In this document: positions 51,497 through 59,416 of the stretch, piece after piece
How the letters are laid out: every line of letters begins with the position of its first letter
How positions within the stretch are numbered: position 1 is the first letter of the stretch
Assembly: GCF_016862075.1 (NCBI RefSeq)
Contig: NZ_BOMG01000014.1
Location: 62,001 to 126,000 of the forward strand
Reading direction: 5' to 3'
From: Actinoplanes couchii
GTDB lineage: Bacteria > Actinomycetota > Actinomycetes > Mycobacteriales > Micromonosporaceae
Length of the DNA: 64,000 bases
The notes under the pieces: model-generated
Database searches by the model: none
Seen by the model: only the letters and a program-made list of their open reading frames with translations
What the model was told of the DNA's origin: nothing
Position numbers and translations under genes: made by a program

Positions 51497-52549
51497 GTGG
51501 ATGTCGACACGGCCCTGAGCCACCGGATGACCAGTCTGCTGCTCGGATCTCGTTCGAAACCGGACGTGGCGAGCATCGTCGAGTGGTTCGGCGCGATGCA
51601 GGCGCAGGATCTCAACAGCGTGCTGTGGTCGCTCGGCGCGCGGCTGCCCGGGGTGACCCTGCCCGAGGTGGTGGCCGCGACCGAGCGCCGCGACGTGGTC
51701 CGCACCTGGCCGATGCGCGGCACCGTCCACCTGATCCCGTCCGCCGACGCGCACTGGATGCTGGAGCTGGCCGGCGTGCGGGCGCTGGCCGGCGCGGCGA
51801 AACGCCGCGAGACCCTCGGCCTGTCCGAGAGGGACGCGGACCGGGCGGCCGACATCCTCGGCGAGGCCCTCACCGGCGGTGGTCGCCTGACACGATCGGA
51901 GTGCGTGGCCGCGATCGATGCGGGCGGCGTCCCGGTCACCGGCCAACTCGGTTACCACCTGCTCTGGTACGCCAGCCAGAAGGGCATCACGGCGATCGCC
52001 CCCAACCGCGGCAGCGAGCAGACGTTCGTCCTGCTCGACGAGTGGGCGACGGATCGCAACACGCCGTCCCGCGACGAGGGCCTGGCGATCCTGGCGCACC
52101 GCTATTTCCGCTCGCACGGCCCGGCCACGATCAAGGACTTCGCCGGCTGGACCTTCCTGACGATGGCCGACGCGCGCAAGGGTGTGGCCGCTGCCGGATT
52201 GCAGCAGGTGGGCGACATGTGGGCCGATCCGGAGGTGCTGGACGCGCCGCCGGTGACGGGCTGGCGTGCGCTGCCGGGCTTCGACGAGTACATGCTGGGT
52301 TACAAGGACCGCTCCATGATGGCCACCCCGGAGCAGGTGGCCGCGATCATCCCCGGCGGCAACGGCGTCTTCCAGTCCACCCTGGTCCGCGACGGGCGGG
52401 TGATGGCCACCTGGAAACGAACGATCGGCAAGAAGGCGGTGACCGTGACGGTCCTGCCGCTGGCCGAGTTCGACCTGGCCGAGGCTTCGGTGGCGCTGGA
52501 ACCGTTCGCCGCTTATCTGGGACTTCCGTTAATAGTTAAGACACCTTGA
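51497..52549 (+). CDS. AlkZ/YcaQ-like winged-helix DNA glycosylase
   Basis: A 350-residue HTH_42 (PF06224) protein. Near the N terminus WFGAMQAQDLNSVLW has Q35-A-Q37, the Q-x-Q motif of AlkZ, which unhooks interstrand crosslinks; the YcaQ branch has Q-x-D (recalled). RTWPMRGTVHLIPSAD and PGFDEYMLGYKDRS are family landmarks. It probably excises alkylated bases. GTG start 16 bp after the palindrome. The last codons (TTA, ATA, GTT) are AT-rich and include a rare TTA, because the chitinase promoter overlaps them. Confidence 0.82.
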   Translation: MDVDTALSHRMTSLLLGSRSKPDVASIVEWFGAMQAQDLNSVLWSLGARLPGVTLPEVVAATERRDVVRTWPMRGTVHLIPSADAHWMLELAGVRALAGAAKRRETLGLSERDADRAADILGEALTGGGRLTRSECVAAIDAGGVPVTGQLGYHLLWYASQKGITAIAPNRGSEQTFVLLDEWATDRNTPSRDEGLAILAHRYFRSHGPATIKDFAGWTFLTMADARKGVAAAGLQQVGDMWADPEVLDAPPVTGWRALPGFDEYMLGYKDRSMMATPEQVAAIIPGGNGVFQSTLVRDGRVMATWKRTIGKKAVTVTVLPLAEFDLAEASVALEPFAAYLGLPLIVKTP

Positions 52550-52551
52550 TA

Positions 52552-52565
52552 TTCACAGTTGTGAA
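52552..52565. promoter_or_regulatory. palindrome before the chitinase gene (TTCACA-GT-TGTGAA)
   Basis: An inverted repeat with 6-bp arms, 16-29 bp before the chitinase ATG, within an AT-rich stretch (GTTAATAGTTAAG, TTGATATT) that is the likely promoter. Candidate operator for a carbon-source regulator. It does not match the DasR or chitinase direct repeats known from streptomycetes. Confidence 0.5.
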
Positions 52566-52580
52566 CGCCAGTATGGGGGC

Positions 52581-53873
52581 ATGCGAGTTCGACGTTCGTT
52601 GATGTCGCTTGCCGCTGGGGTGTTGGTGGCGAGTGGGGCTGTGCTGGGATTCCAGCCGACCGGGGCGGCCGCCGTCGCCTGTTCCTCGACGACCTGGGCC
52701 GAAGGTGTCAGCTACACCGCCGGCCAGCAGGTCACCTATCAGTCCACGCTCTATCAGGCGCTCGTCACGCACACCGCCTATGCCGGCACCGGCTGGAATC
52801 CGGCGGCCACCCCGACACTCTGGACCTCGCTGGGGGCCTGTACCGGCGGCGGCGGAAGCCCGTCACCGTCGCCCTCCACGTCACCGTCGCCCTCCACGTC
52901 ACCGTCTCCGTCCAACCCGACCGGCTGCGGCGTCAAGGGGCGACCGGCCGGCAAGGTGCTCCAGGGTTACTGGGAGAACTGGGACGGCGCCTCGAACGGC
53001 GTGCACCCGGGCCTGGGCTGGATCCCGATCAACGACTCCCGGATCACCCAGCACGGCTACAACGTGCTGATGGCGGCCTTCCCGGTGATCCGCCCGGACG
53101 GGACCGTGCTCTGGGAGAACGGCATGGACTCCGGGGTCAAGGTGCCCACCGTCGCCGAGATCTGTGCGGCCAAGGCGCAGGGCGCGACGGTCCTGATGTC
53201 GATCGGCGGCGCCACCGCGGGCGTCGACCTCAGTTCCAGTACGGTCGCCGACAGGTTCGTGGCGACGATCGTGCCGATTCTGAAGGCGTACCACTTCGAC
53301 GGCATCGACATCGACATCGAGACCGGGCTGACCGGCAGCGGCAGCATCACCACCCTGTCGACGTCGCAGGCCAACCTGATCCGGATCATCGACGGGGTCC
53401 TCGCCGCGATGCCGTCGAACTTCGGGCTCACCATGGCGCCGGAAACCGCGTACGTCACCGGCGGTTCGGTGGTCTACGGCTCGATCTGGGGCTCGTACCT
53501 GCCGATCATCAAGAAGTACCTGGACAACGGCCGGCTGTGGTGGCTGAACATGCAGTACTACAACGGCAGCATGTACGGCTGCTCCGGTGACACGTACAAC
53601 GCCGGCACGGTCGCCGGGTTCACCGCGCAGACCCAGTGCCTGAACAACGGGCTGACGATCCAGGGCACGACCATCCGGATCCCGTACGACAAGCAGGTCC
53701 CGGGGTTGCCCGCCCAGCCCGGCGCCGGGGGTGGCTACCTGACGCCCGCCTTGGTGAGTCAGGCCTACCACAGCGTCCCCGGCATCAAGGGGCTGATGAC
53801 CTGGTCCATCAACTGGGACGGTTCGAAGGCCTGGACCTTCGGCAACAACGTCAAGGCGCTGCAGGGTCGATAG
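52581..53873 (+). CDS. secreted GH18 chitinase with N-terminal CBM5/12
   Basis: A 430-residue secreted enzyme: signal peptide to about residue 33, a chitin-binding CBM5/12-like domain (WAEGVSYTAGQQVTYQSTLY, ending in LWTSLGAC), a Ser/Pro linker (93-113), then a GH18 barrel. The catalytic motif is FDGIDIDIE (Asp240, Asp243, Asp245, Glu247); SIGG (207-210), MAPETAY and MQYYN are family sites. It cleaves chitin beta-1,4 links with a substrate-assisted mechanism. Start ATG at 52581. The layout is common in actinomycetes. Confidence 0.94.
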   Translation: MRVRRSLMSLAAGVLVASGAVLGFQPTGAAAVACSSTTWAEGVSYTAGQQVTYQSTLYQALVTHTAYAGTGWNPAATPTLWTSLGACTGGGGSPSPSPSTSPSPSTSPSPSNPTGCGVKGRPAGKVLQGYWENWDGASNGVHPGLGWIPINDSRITQHGYNVLMAAFPVIRPDGTVLWENGMDSGVKVPTVAEICAAKAQGATVLMSIGGATAGVDLSSSTVADRFVATIVPILKAYHFDGIDIDIETGLTGSGSITTLSTSQANLIRIIDGVLAAMPSNFGLTMAPETAYVTGGSVVYGSIWGSYLPIIKKYLDNGRLWWLNMQYYNGSMYGCSGDTYNAGTVAGFTAQTQCLNNGLTIQGTTIRIPYDKQVPGLPAQPGAGGGYLTPALVSQAYHSVPGIKGLMTWSINWDGSKAWTFGNNVKALQGR

Positions 53874-53913
53874 AACCGGTAGCGTCGGCATTCCATCGAT
53901 AGATAGGAATGTC

Positions 53914-55059
53914 ATGAAGCGGCGCTCGGTGATCTCCCTACCCGCGGTCGCGCTGGCCGCCCCGCATCTGGCTGGTGCGCGGGCGGCCGCCGGCTTCGAG
54001 GGCCCGTCGGTGATCGACGGCAACCTGCCGGTCTTCTACGAGCGCCTCCGCGACGAGCTGACCTTCCCACTGGGCTGGCAGCGGTCCGGTGGCCGGGACT
54101 GGAAACGCCGGGCCCGCGCCACCGTCGAGGACCTGCTCCAGCAGCCGCCGGACCGCACCGCCTTCGACCCGGAGGTGATCGACGAGCAGCCCGGTCCGGG
54201 CTACCGGCGGCGCCAGCTCGTCTTCGACGTCACCCGGCACAGCCGCGTCCGCGCCACCATGCTGATCCCGGACGGCCCTGGCCCGTTCCCGGCCGCCCTG
54301 CTGCTGCACGACCACGGCGCCCGCTTCGACATCGGCAAGGAAAAGCTGATCCAGCCGTGGTACGACGAAACCCGCCTCGCCTCGGCCACCGCCTGGTCGG
54401 CCAGGTATTTCAGCGGCCGGTTCGTCGGCGACCAGCTGGCCGCCCGGGGTTACGTGGTCCTGGCCGTCGACGCCCTCGGCTGGGGTGACCGCGGCGGCCT
54501 CACCTACGAGAACCAGCAGGCCCTGGCCAGCAACCTGTTCCACCTGGGCTCGTCACCGGCCGGGTTGATGGCCCGCGAGGACGTCCGGGCCGCGGCGCTG
54601 CTGGCGGCCCTGCCGGAGGTGGACGCCCGCCGGATCGCGGCCGTCGGTTTCTCGATGGGCGGTTACCGCGCGTGGCAGGTGGCAGCCCTCTCCGACCACA
54701 TCGCCGCCACCGTCTCGGTCTGCTGGATGACCGGTCTGAAGGAGATGATGGTGCCCGGCAACAACACGCTGCGCGGGCAGTCGGCGTTCTACATGCTGCA
54801 TCCCGGCCTCTACCGGCACCTGGACATCCCGGACGTGGCGAGCCTGGCCGCCCCGCGACCGATGTTCGTCATGGGCGGCGAGCTGGATCCACTGTTCACC
54901 GCGGCGGGTGTCGCCGTGGCGTACCGGAAGATGGAAAGGGTCTGGGCCGCGCAGCGGTCGTCCCGCAACCTGCGGACGAAGACCTGGCCCGGACTCGGCC
55001 ACGTCTTCACCGCCGAGATGCAGGACGAGGCGCTCAACTGGCTGGCCGCGAATCTCTGA
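53914..55059 (+). CDS. dienelactone-hydrolase-like esterase with Tat-like signal
   Basis: A 381-residue hydrolase beginning MKRRSVISLPAVALAAPHLA, a twin-Arg-like leader. Nucleophile Ser247 in AAVGFSMGGYRAW, acid in MGGELDPLF, His in GLGHVFTAEM. The early loop LLLHDHGARFDIGKEKLIQP and VDALGWGDRGG match the abhydrolase_7/acetyl-xylan-esterase-like group (recalled). It is likely exported, and the chitinase neighbour 40 bp upstream hints at polysaccharide de-esterification. AGGAATG precedes the ATG. The 3' end overlaps the NADAR gene by 26 bp. Confidence 0.85.
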   Translation: MKRRSVISLPAVALAAPHLAGARAAAGFEGPSVIDGNLPVFYERLRDELTFPLGWQRSGGRDWKRRARATVEDLLQQPPDRTAFDPEVIDEQPGPGYRRRQLVFDVTRHSRVRATMLIPDGPGPFPAALLLHDHGARFDIGKEKLIQPWYDETRLASATAWSARYFSGRFVGDQLAARGYVVLAVDALGWGDRGGLTYENQQALASNLFHLGSSPAGLMAREDVRAAALLAALPEVDARRIAAVGFSMGGYRAWQVAALSDHIAATVSVCWMTGLKEMMVPGNNTLRGQSAFYMLHPGLYRHLDIPDVASLAAPRPMFVMGGELDPLFTAAGVAVAYRKMERVWAAQRSSRNLRTKTWPGLGHVFTAEMQDEALNWLAANL

Positions 55060-56197
55060 CCGCGTCCGCGGCGAGTTCCGAACGGGCCACCTCCAGCAGC
55101 CGGCCCACCCAGTTGGTGCCCTCCTGCCCGGACACCGACCAGTACCGGGACTCCGCATCCCCGGCGAGCAACCGCGCGTCACCGGTCCCCAGCAGCACCG
55201 CCGCCACCGCGGGGTTCCGCCGGTACTTGTCCCGGAGCAGCTCCAGCATCACCGCGAGCCGCCGTTCGGCCCAGTCCGGACGGCGGGGCGCCTCCATCCC
55301 GGCCGTCCGGGCGTCGTGACCCCGGTCGGCCGCGGCGATCCGGTCGTGCCACGCCGGATCGTCCGTCGACAGCGCCCAGTAGGCGTGCTCCACACTGCGG
55401 TACTCACGTCCGTCGTGGACGACCGCCGCCGGGTACCCGTTCTGCAGCACCTCGACCCCGGGGTCGGCCGGCCACCCGTTCGGCCAGTGCCGCCGGCCGA
55501 ACGTCACCGGGGCCGCCGCCGCGATCTCCGGCCCGTCGGCGGTCCGGCGCGCCTCCCACCGTTCGAGCGCGGGCCGCTCCCGGCGGAAATAGTCCAGGGC
55601 CCAGTCCCGCTTCTTCGGTGACACCACCAGGGTCCGGCCGTGGGCGCGCGCGGCGATCCGGTCGCCGTCCGCCGCCAGCAGAACCCTTGCCGGTACGTCG
55701 TTCTGGTCCATGTCCCCGAGGAAGAAGATCCGGCGGTGCTCGGGAATCGCCAGGTAGGCGGCGCGCGCCGCTTCGAGCAGCACCGGCGTGGGCTCCTCGG
55801 CGTAGTCGACGAACGCGGTGTAGGCGCGGTGCGACGAGTCGGGCCGGTCGTTGAGCCGGTCCAGTTCGTCGGCGAGGTCACCGAGCAGCATCTCGGCGGT
55901 CCACCGCTGCTCGGCCGGGCCGATGGTGACCGGGCCGAGACCCGGGACGAACACCTCGGTCCCCTCGGGCGGGCGCAGCACGAGTGTCCCGTCGGCCAGG
56001 GCGGCACGGAGCCCGGCCAGGTCGGTGCCGGAACCGTACCCCCAGCTCACCCGGCCATCGGCGAAGTACCGCAGATGCTCCAGGCGGTACCGGTGGACCT
56101 TCCTGATCGCGTCGTACTCACTGGTGTAGATCAGGCGCTGCAGGCCGTGGACGACGTCACCGTCGACTGTCCGCCAGGTGGGGGTGCTTTCCGGCAT
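55034..56197 (-). CDS. NADAR-domain fusion protein
   Basis: A 387-residue protein. The C-terminal part (about 230-387) is NADAR (YbiA/DUF1768): EYRSVEHAYWALSTDDPAWH, KYRRNPAVAAVLLGTGDARL, and ESRYWSVSG. NADAR enzymes cleave N-glycosidic bonds, in riboflavin intermediates or ADP-ribosylated bases. The N-terminal 225 residues (RLIYTSEYDAIRKVHRYRLE, FFLGDMDQNDVPARVLL) are extra domains that I recall only with NADAR. Its start overlaps the acyltransferase 3' end by 41 bp. A role in nucleotide damage or defence is possible. Confidence 0.82.
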   Translation of the reverse strand: MPESTPTWRTVDGDVVHGLQRLIYTSEYDAIRKVHRYRLEHLRYFADGRVSWGYGSGTDLAGLRAALADGTLVLRPPEGTEVFVPGLGPVTIGPAEQRWTAEMLLGDLADELDRLNDRPDSSHRAYTAFVDYAEEPTPVLLEAARAAYLAIPEHRRIFFLGDMDQNDVPARVLLAADGDRIAARAHGRTLVVSPKKRDWALDYFRRERPALERWEARRTADGPEIAAAAPVTFGRRHWPNGWPADPGVEVLQNGYPAAVVHDGREYRSVEHAYWALSTDDPAWHDRIAAADRGHDARTAGMEAPRRPDWAERRLAVMLELLRDKYRRNPAVAAVLLGTGDARLLAGDAESRYWSVSGQEGTNWVGRLLEVARSELAADAVRDSRPAS

Positions 56198-57308
56198 CCG
56201 CCGACCATAGACGCTGGCCTGGTGTCTCGATCCAGCGGTGGGTGGCCCAGGACACGCCGAGGACCATGGTCAGGTAACCGGCGGCGAGCAGCGGATCGGG
56301 GACCGAAGAGGACAGCAGCGGGCGGGTCAGCTCCAGCACCACGTAGTGGACCAGGTAGATCGAATAGCTGAGCACGCCGATCCGGGACAGCCACGCCGGG
56401 ACCGGCCGGTGCCGCAGCCGCATGCCCAGGGCGAAACCGCCGCCGATCACCAGCAGCGTGATCACCGAGCGGGTGACGTAGCGGGGCGTCAGCGCGTCCA
56501 GGTCGGCCAGCTCCCGCAGCCAGACCGCCAGCAGGCAGGACGCCACCACCGCGAGCACCGCACCGGCCCGCCACCACGGGATCCGGCCGTGGTCGGCGCG
56601 GTGGATCTCGGTGCCGGCGAACATCACCGCCACGATCAGCAGACCGTCCCGGGTGTGTGCCGGATCCATGTTCAAGGTCAACAGCGTCAGCGTCAGTACG
56701 CCCACCAGCAGGCCGCCGGCCACCTCCGCCCAGCGCCGGCGGGACAGCACACCGGCCAGCCCCAGCACCAGCAGGACCGTGGTGATCACCGGGACCTGGC
56801 CCAGCCGCAGCGGCACCAGCGGGGCGGTGAGCGCACCGGCCAGCGCCAGGATCACCGCGGGCCACGACGAGCTCGTCACCCGTACCGCAAAAAGGCCTGT
56901 GACCAGAAGGTAGAAAGCCATCTCGAACGAGAGCGTCCAGAAGACGGCGGTGATCAACGGCACACCGGTCAGGAACGGCAGCATGATCACGTGACCCAGC
57001 AGGCCCGGCCCGTCCACCGGCGTGCCGGTCAGCACCAGGACCGCGCCGACCGCCAGATAGAGCGGCAGCAGACGGCGCGCCCGGCTCGACCAGAACCGGC
57101 GCAGATCCCCGTGCCGCTCCAGCGAGGCCGGGATGATGTAGCCGCTGACCAGGAAGAACAGCATCACCCCGGCGGGCCCCGCGTGCAGCCACTCGCCGGT
57201 GACCGCGCGCAGATCGGTGAAGACCAGCCGGGTCAGATGGGCGTAGAGCACCAGGAGGACAGCGACGGCGCGCAGCGCGTCGAGCCAAGCCAACCTGGGT
57301 GCGGACAT
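56157..57308 (-). CDS. acyltransferase family 3 membrane protein
   Basis: A 383-residue, roughly 10-helix integral acyltransferase. WLDALRAVAVLLVLYAHLTR gives the family R/H start (catalytic His in LYAHL); AGVMLFFLVSGYIIP and RRARRLLPLYLAVG-type segments follow, ending with SYSIYLVHYVVLEL. Such proteins O-acylate sugars or polyketides at the membrane. Promoter region shared with the divergent esterase at 57335 is only 26 bp. Confidence 0.9.
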   Translation of the reverse strand: MSAPRLAWLDALRAVAVLLVLYAHLTRLVFTDLRAVTGEWLHAGPAGVMLFFLVSGYIIPASLERHGDLRRFWSSRARRLLPLYLAVGAVLVLTGTPVDGPGLLGHVIMLPFLTGVPLITAVFWTLSFEMAFYLLVTGLFAVRVTSSSWPAVILALAGALTAPLVPLRLGQVPVITTVLLVLGLAGVLSRRRWAEVAGGLLVGVLTLTLLTLNMDPAHTRDGLLIVAVMFAGTEIHRADHGRIPWWRAGAVLAVVASCLLAVWLRELADLDALTPRYVTRSVITLLVIGGGFALGMRLRHRPVPAWLSRIGVLSYSIYLVHYVVLELTRPLLSSSVPDPLLAAGYLTMVLGVSWATHRWIETPGQRLWSADAGKHPHLADSRR

Positions 57309-57334
57309 CCGGAAAAGATAGTTGACTCTTCCCC

Positions 57335-58363
57335 ATGTCGATATGGACCACCGAACTCGCCGGCACCCTGCACCACGACACGATCGATTCGCGGGTGCTG
57401 CGCGGCAACCCGCTCGGCGACCCCCACGAGCGGCCCCTCTGGGTCTACACCCCGCCCGGGTACGAGCAGGGCGACCAGCGGTACCCGAGCATCTACGTGA
57501 TCCAGGGCTACTCCGGTCAGGTCACCGCCTGGGCCAACCGGCAGCCGTTCCGGAAACCCTTCATCGAGACCGCCGACCAGGTCTTCGCCAGTGGCGAGGC
57601 GCCGCCGTGCGTGATCGTCTACGTCGACGCGTGGACCGCCTACGGGGGCTCCCAGTTCGTCGACTCGCCCGGCACCGGGAATTACCACACCTACCTCTGC
57701 GACGAGGTCGTCCCCTACGTCGACCGGCATTACCGGACCATCCCGGACCGGGAGTCCCGGGCCATCACCGGCAAGTCGTCCGGCGGCTTCGGCGCGATGA
57801 TCACGCCGATGCTGCGGCCCGACCTGTTCGGGGCACTCGCCACCCACGCCGGCGACGCGCTGTACGAATACTGCTACCTCAGCGAATTCGGCAAGGCGGC
57901 CCGGGCGCTGCGGTCCTACGACCACGACATCCTGGCGTACTGGAAGGACTTCCAGTCCCGGATCGCGTTCACCAAGGAAGAGGACATGCTCCTCGTCCTG
58001 GTGCTCGGCTGCACCGCGGCGTTCTCCGCCGACCCCGACGGCACCCCGCGCCTGCCGTTCGACCCGCGGTCCGGGCAGATCCGGCCCGAGGTGTGGGAAC
58101 GCTGGCTGGAGTGGGATCCGATCCGGATGATCGACAGGTACGCCGATCAGATGCGCTCGCTGCGGGCCGTCTGGATCGACGCCGGGACCAGTGACGAATG
58201 GTTCCTCGACCTGGGCGCCGAAGCGTTCAAGGACGGGCTGCTGCGGGTCGGCGTACCGCAGGAGAAGATCGCCTTCGAACTGTTCCCCGGCAAACACGGC
58301 GGCATGGACCACCGTTATCCGCTGGCGGTCGCCTGGCTAGCCGAGCGGCTCCAGCGGGACTGA
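57335..58363 (+). CDS. esterase D-family alpha/beta hydrolase
   Basis: A 342-residue esterase (PF00756 type): WVYTPPGYEQGDQRYPSIYV, nucleophile Ser148 in ITGKSSGGFGAM, acid in IDAGTSDEWFLD and His in FPGKHGGMDHRY. No signal peptide. Family members cleave feruloyl, trehalose-mycolyl or siderophore esters; this one is not assignable. It starts with ATG on a probably short leader. The 3' end overlaps the NDK-like gene by 27 bp. Confidence 0.88.
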   Translation: MSIWTTELAGTLHHDTIDSRVLRGNPLGDPHERPLWVYTPPGYEQGDQRYPSIYVIQGYSGQVTAWANRQPFRKPFIETADQVFASGEAPPCVIVYVDAWTAYGGSQFVDSPGTGNYHTYLCDEVVPYVDRHYRTIPDRESRAITGKSSGGFGAMITPMLRPDLFGALATHAGDALYEYCYLSEFGKAARALRSYDHDILAYWKDFQSRIAFTKEEDMLLVLVLGCTAAFSADPDGTPRLPFDPRSGQIRPEVWERWLEWDPIRMIDRYADQMRSLRAVWIDAGTSDEWFLDLGAEAFKDGLLRVGVPQEKIAFELFPGKHGGMDHRYPLAVAWLAERLQRD

Positions 58364-59368
58364 GACGAAACGGGGAGCGGGTGTCGTCGGCGGCTGCCAC
58401 CGGTCCGTCCAGCAGTTGCGGATGCCCCGCTCCCGCAGCGCCCGCACACCACGGCGCACCGCGGACCGGCTCCCGATCGCGATCGCCTCGCCGCCGGAGA
58501 AACCCGCGTGCAGTGCCAGCAGCACGATCTGCCGGGCCGGGGTGCCGGGCAGGGCGTGACACAGCGCGGTGACCGTCGAGTCCAGGGTGTGCTCACGATC
58601 CGGAGCCAGAAAGACGGCCCGCTCACCGTCGTCCAGCCGAACCGGCCCCGGATCCGCCGGAATCCCCTGAATCAGCGGCCACACCTCACCCACCACGGCG
58701 GTCACATCGAACGGCACGTCCCCCGGCGGCCGCCGCGCAACCGTCCCGTTCGCGGCTTTCCCGCTGCCGCCGGGCTCTACCTTTCCCTTTCCCGGCGGGT
58801 TCCCCTCGTCTGCTGAATTCCCGGTGCCGCCGGATTTCTCCTTGCCCTCGGGTTTTTCCTCGCCAACGGATTTCTCCTCGCCACCGGATTTCTCCTTGCC
58901 CGCGAGTTTCTCGGTGGCGTTGACCAAGTGTGCGCGTTGCCGGGTCAGCTCGTCGCGTTGCTCGGCGGCGTGGACCACGTTCGCGTAGGGGCCGTTCGCG
59001 AACATGCCCCGGATCTTCCGCTTCACCCGCCGGGCCGCCTCGAACGCGTCCGGCCCGCTGACCAGCAGCACCTCGGACGGCGCCGTCGTCAGATAGCGAT
59101 CCAGGAACGCGAGCGTCAACCGGTGGCCCGCGTCGTCATACTCGGCCCAGAGCGCCCGCACATCCGCCGGAGTGAGGGTGACCCCGAACCGGCCGTCGAC
59201 CCGCAGACCGGCCGCCTCCACCACACGCTCCACGTGACCGGTCAGCCCCAGGCGCAGGCAGTCCGGTTTCAGCAGGAGAAACGCGTCGATGGAAGGCTCC
59301 TCGAATCGGTGACCGCCGCGGGCCGGCGCCTGGTTCCCTACCGGTGACCGGTGCCGGTGACCGGTCAC
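58337..59368 (-). CDS. NDK-like domain fused to a Lys/Glu-rich linker and a C-terminal domain
   Basis: Up to 343 residues. Residues 28-140 (by the longest frame) resemble nucleoside diphosphate kinase: LLLKPD (Lys34), SEVLLVSGPDAFEAAR, IRGMF, and NVVHAAEQRDE with the active-site His133. A disordered 150-205 linker (EKSGGEEKSVGEEKPEGKEK) leads to a C-terminal domain (VTAVVGEVWPLIQGIPADPG). The GTG at 59368 lies in a hairpin. The only Shine-Dalgarno (GAGGAG) sits six bases before an ATC (59290), raising a non-canonical start. Kinase activity is unproven. Confidence 0.72.
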   Translation of the reverse strand: MTGHRHRSPVGNQAPARGGHRFEEPSIDAFLLLKPDCLRLGLTGHVERVVEAAGLRVDGRFGVTLTPADVRALWAEYDDAGHRLTLAFLDRYLTTAPSEVLLVSGPDAFEAARRVKRKIRGMFANGPYANVVHAAEQRDELTRQRAHLVNATEKLAGKEKSGGEEKSVGEEKPEGKEKSGGTGNSADEGNPPGKGKVEPGGSGKAANGTVARRPPGDVPFDVTAVVGEVWPLIQGIPADPGPVRLDDGERAVFLAPDREHTLDSTVTALCHALPGTPARQIVLLALHAGFSGGEAIAIGSRSAVRRGVRALRERGIRNCWTDRWQPPTTPAPRFVSVPLEPLG

Positions 59369-59388
59369 CTTTCGGCGCCGGTCACCGG
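59341..59388 (-). terminator. inverted-repeat cluster between the ABC and NDK-like genes
   Basis: CCGGTGACCGG at 59341-59351 and 59354-59364 faces its complement CCGGTCACCGG at 59378-59388, and GGTGACCGGTCACC (59356-59369) is itself palindromic. Several hairpins can form. It begins about 29 bp after the ABC stop and probably ends that transcript. Confidence 0.6.
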
Positions 59389-59416
59389 ATCCTATGGAAC
59401 GGCGGCAACCCGCGGA

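Noticed and set aside
52540..52580. DasR site or streptomycete chitinase direct repeat
   Set aside because: The palindrome TTCACA-GT-TGTGAA does not match the dre consensus or the known 12-bp repeats.
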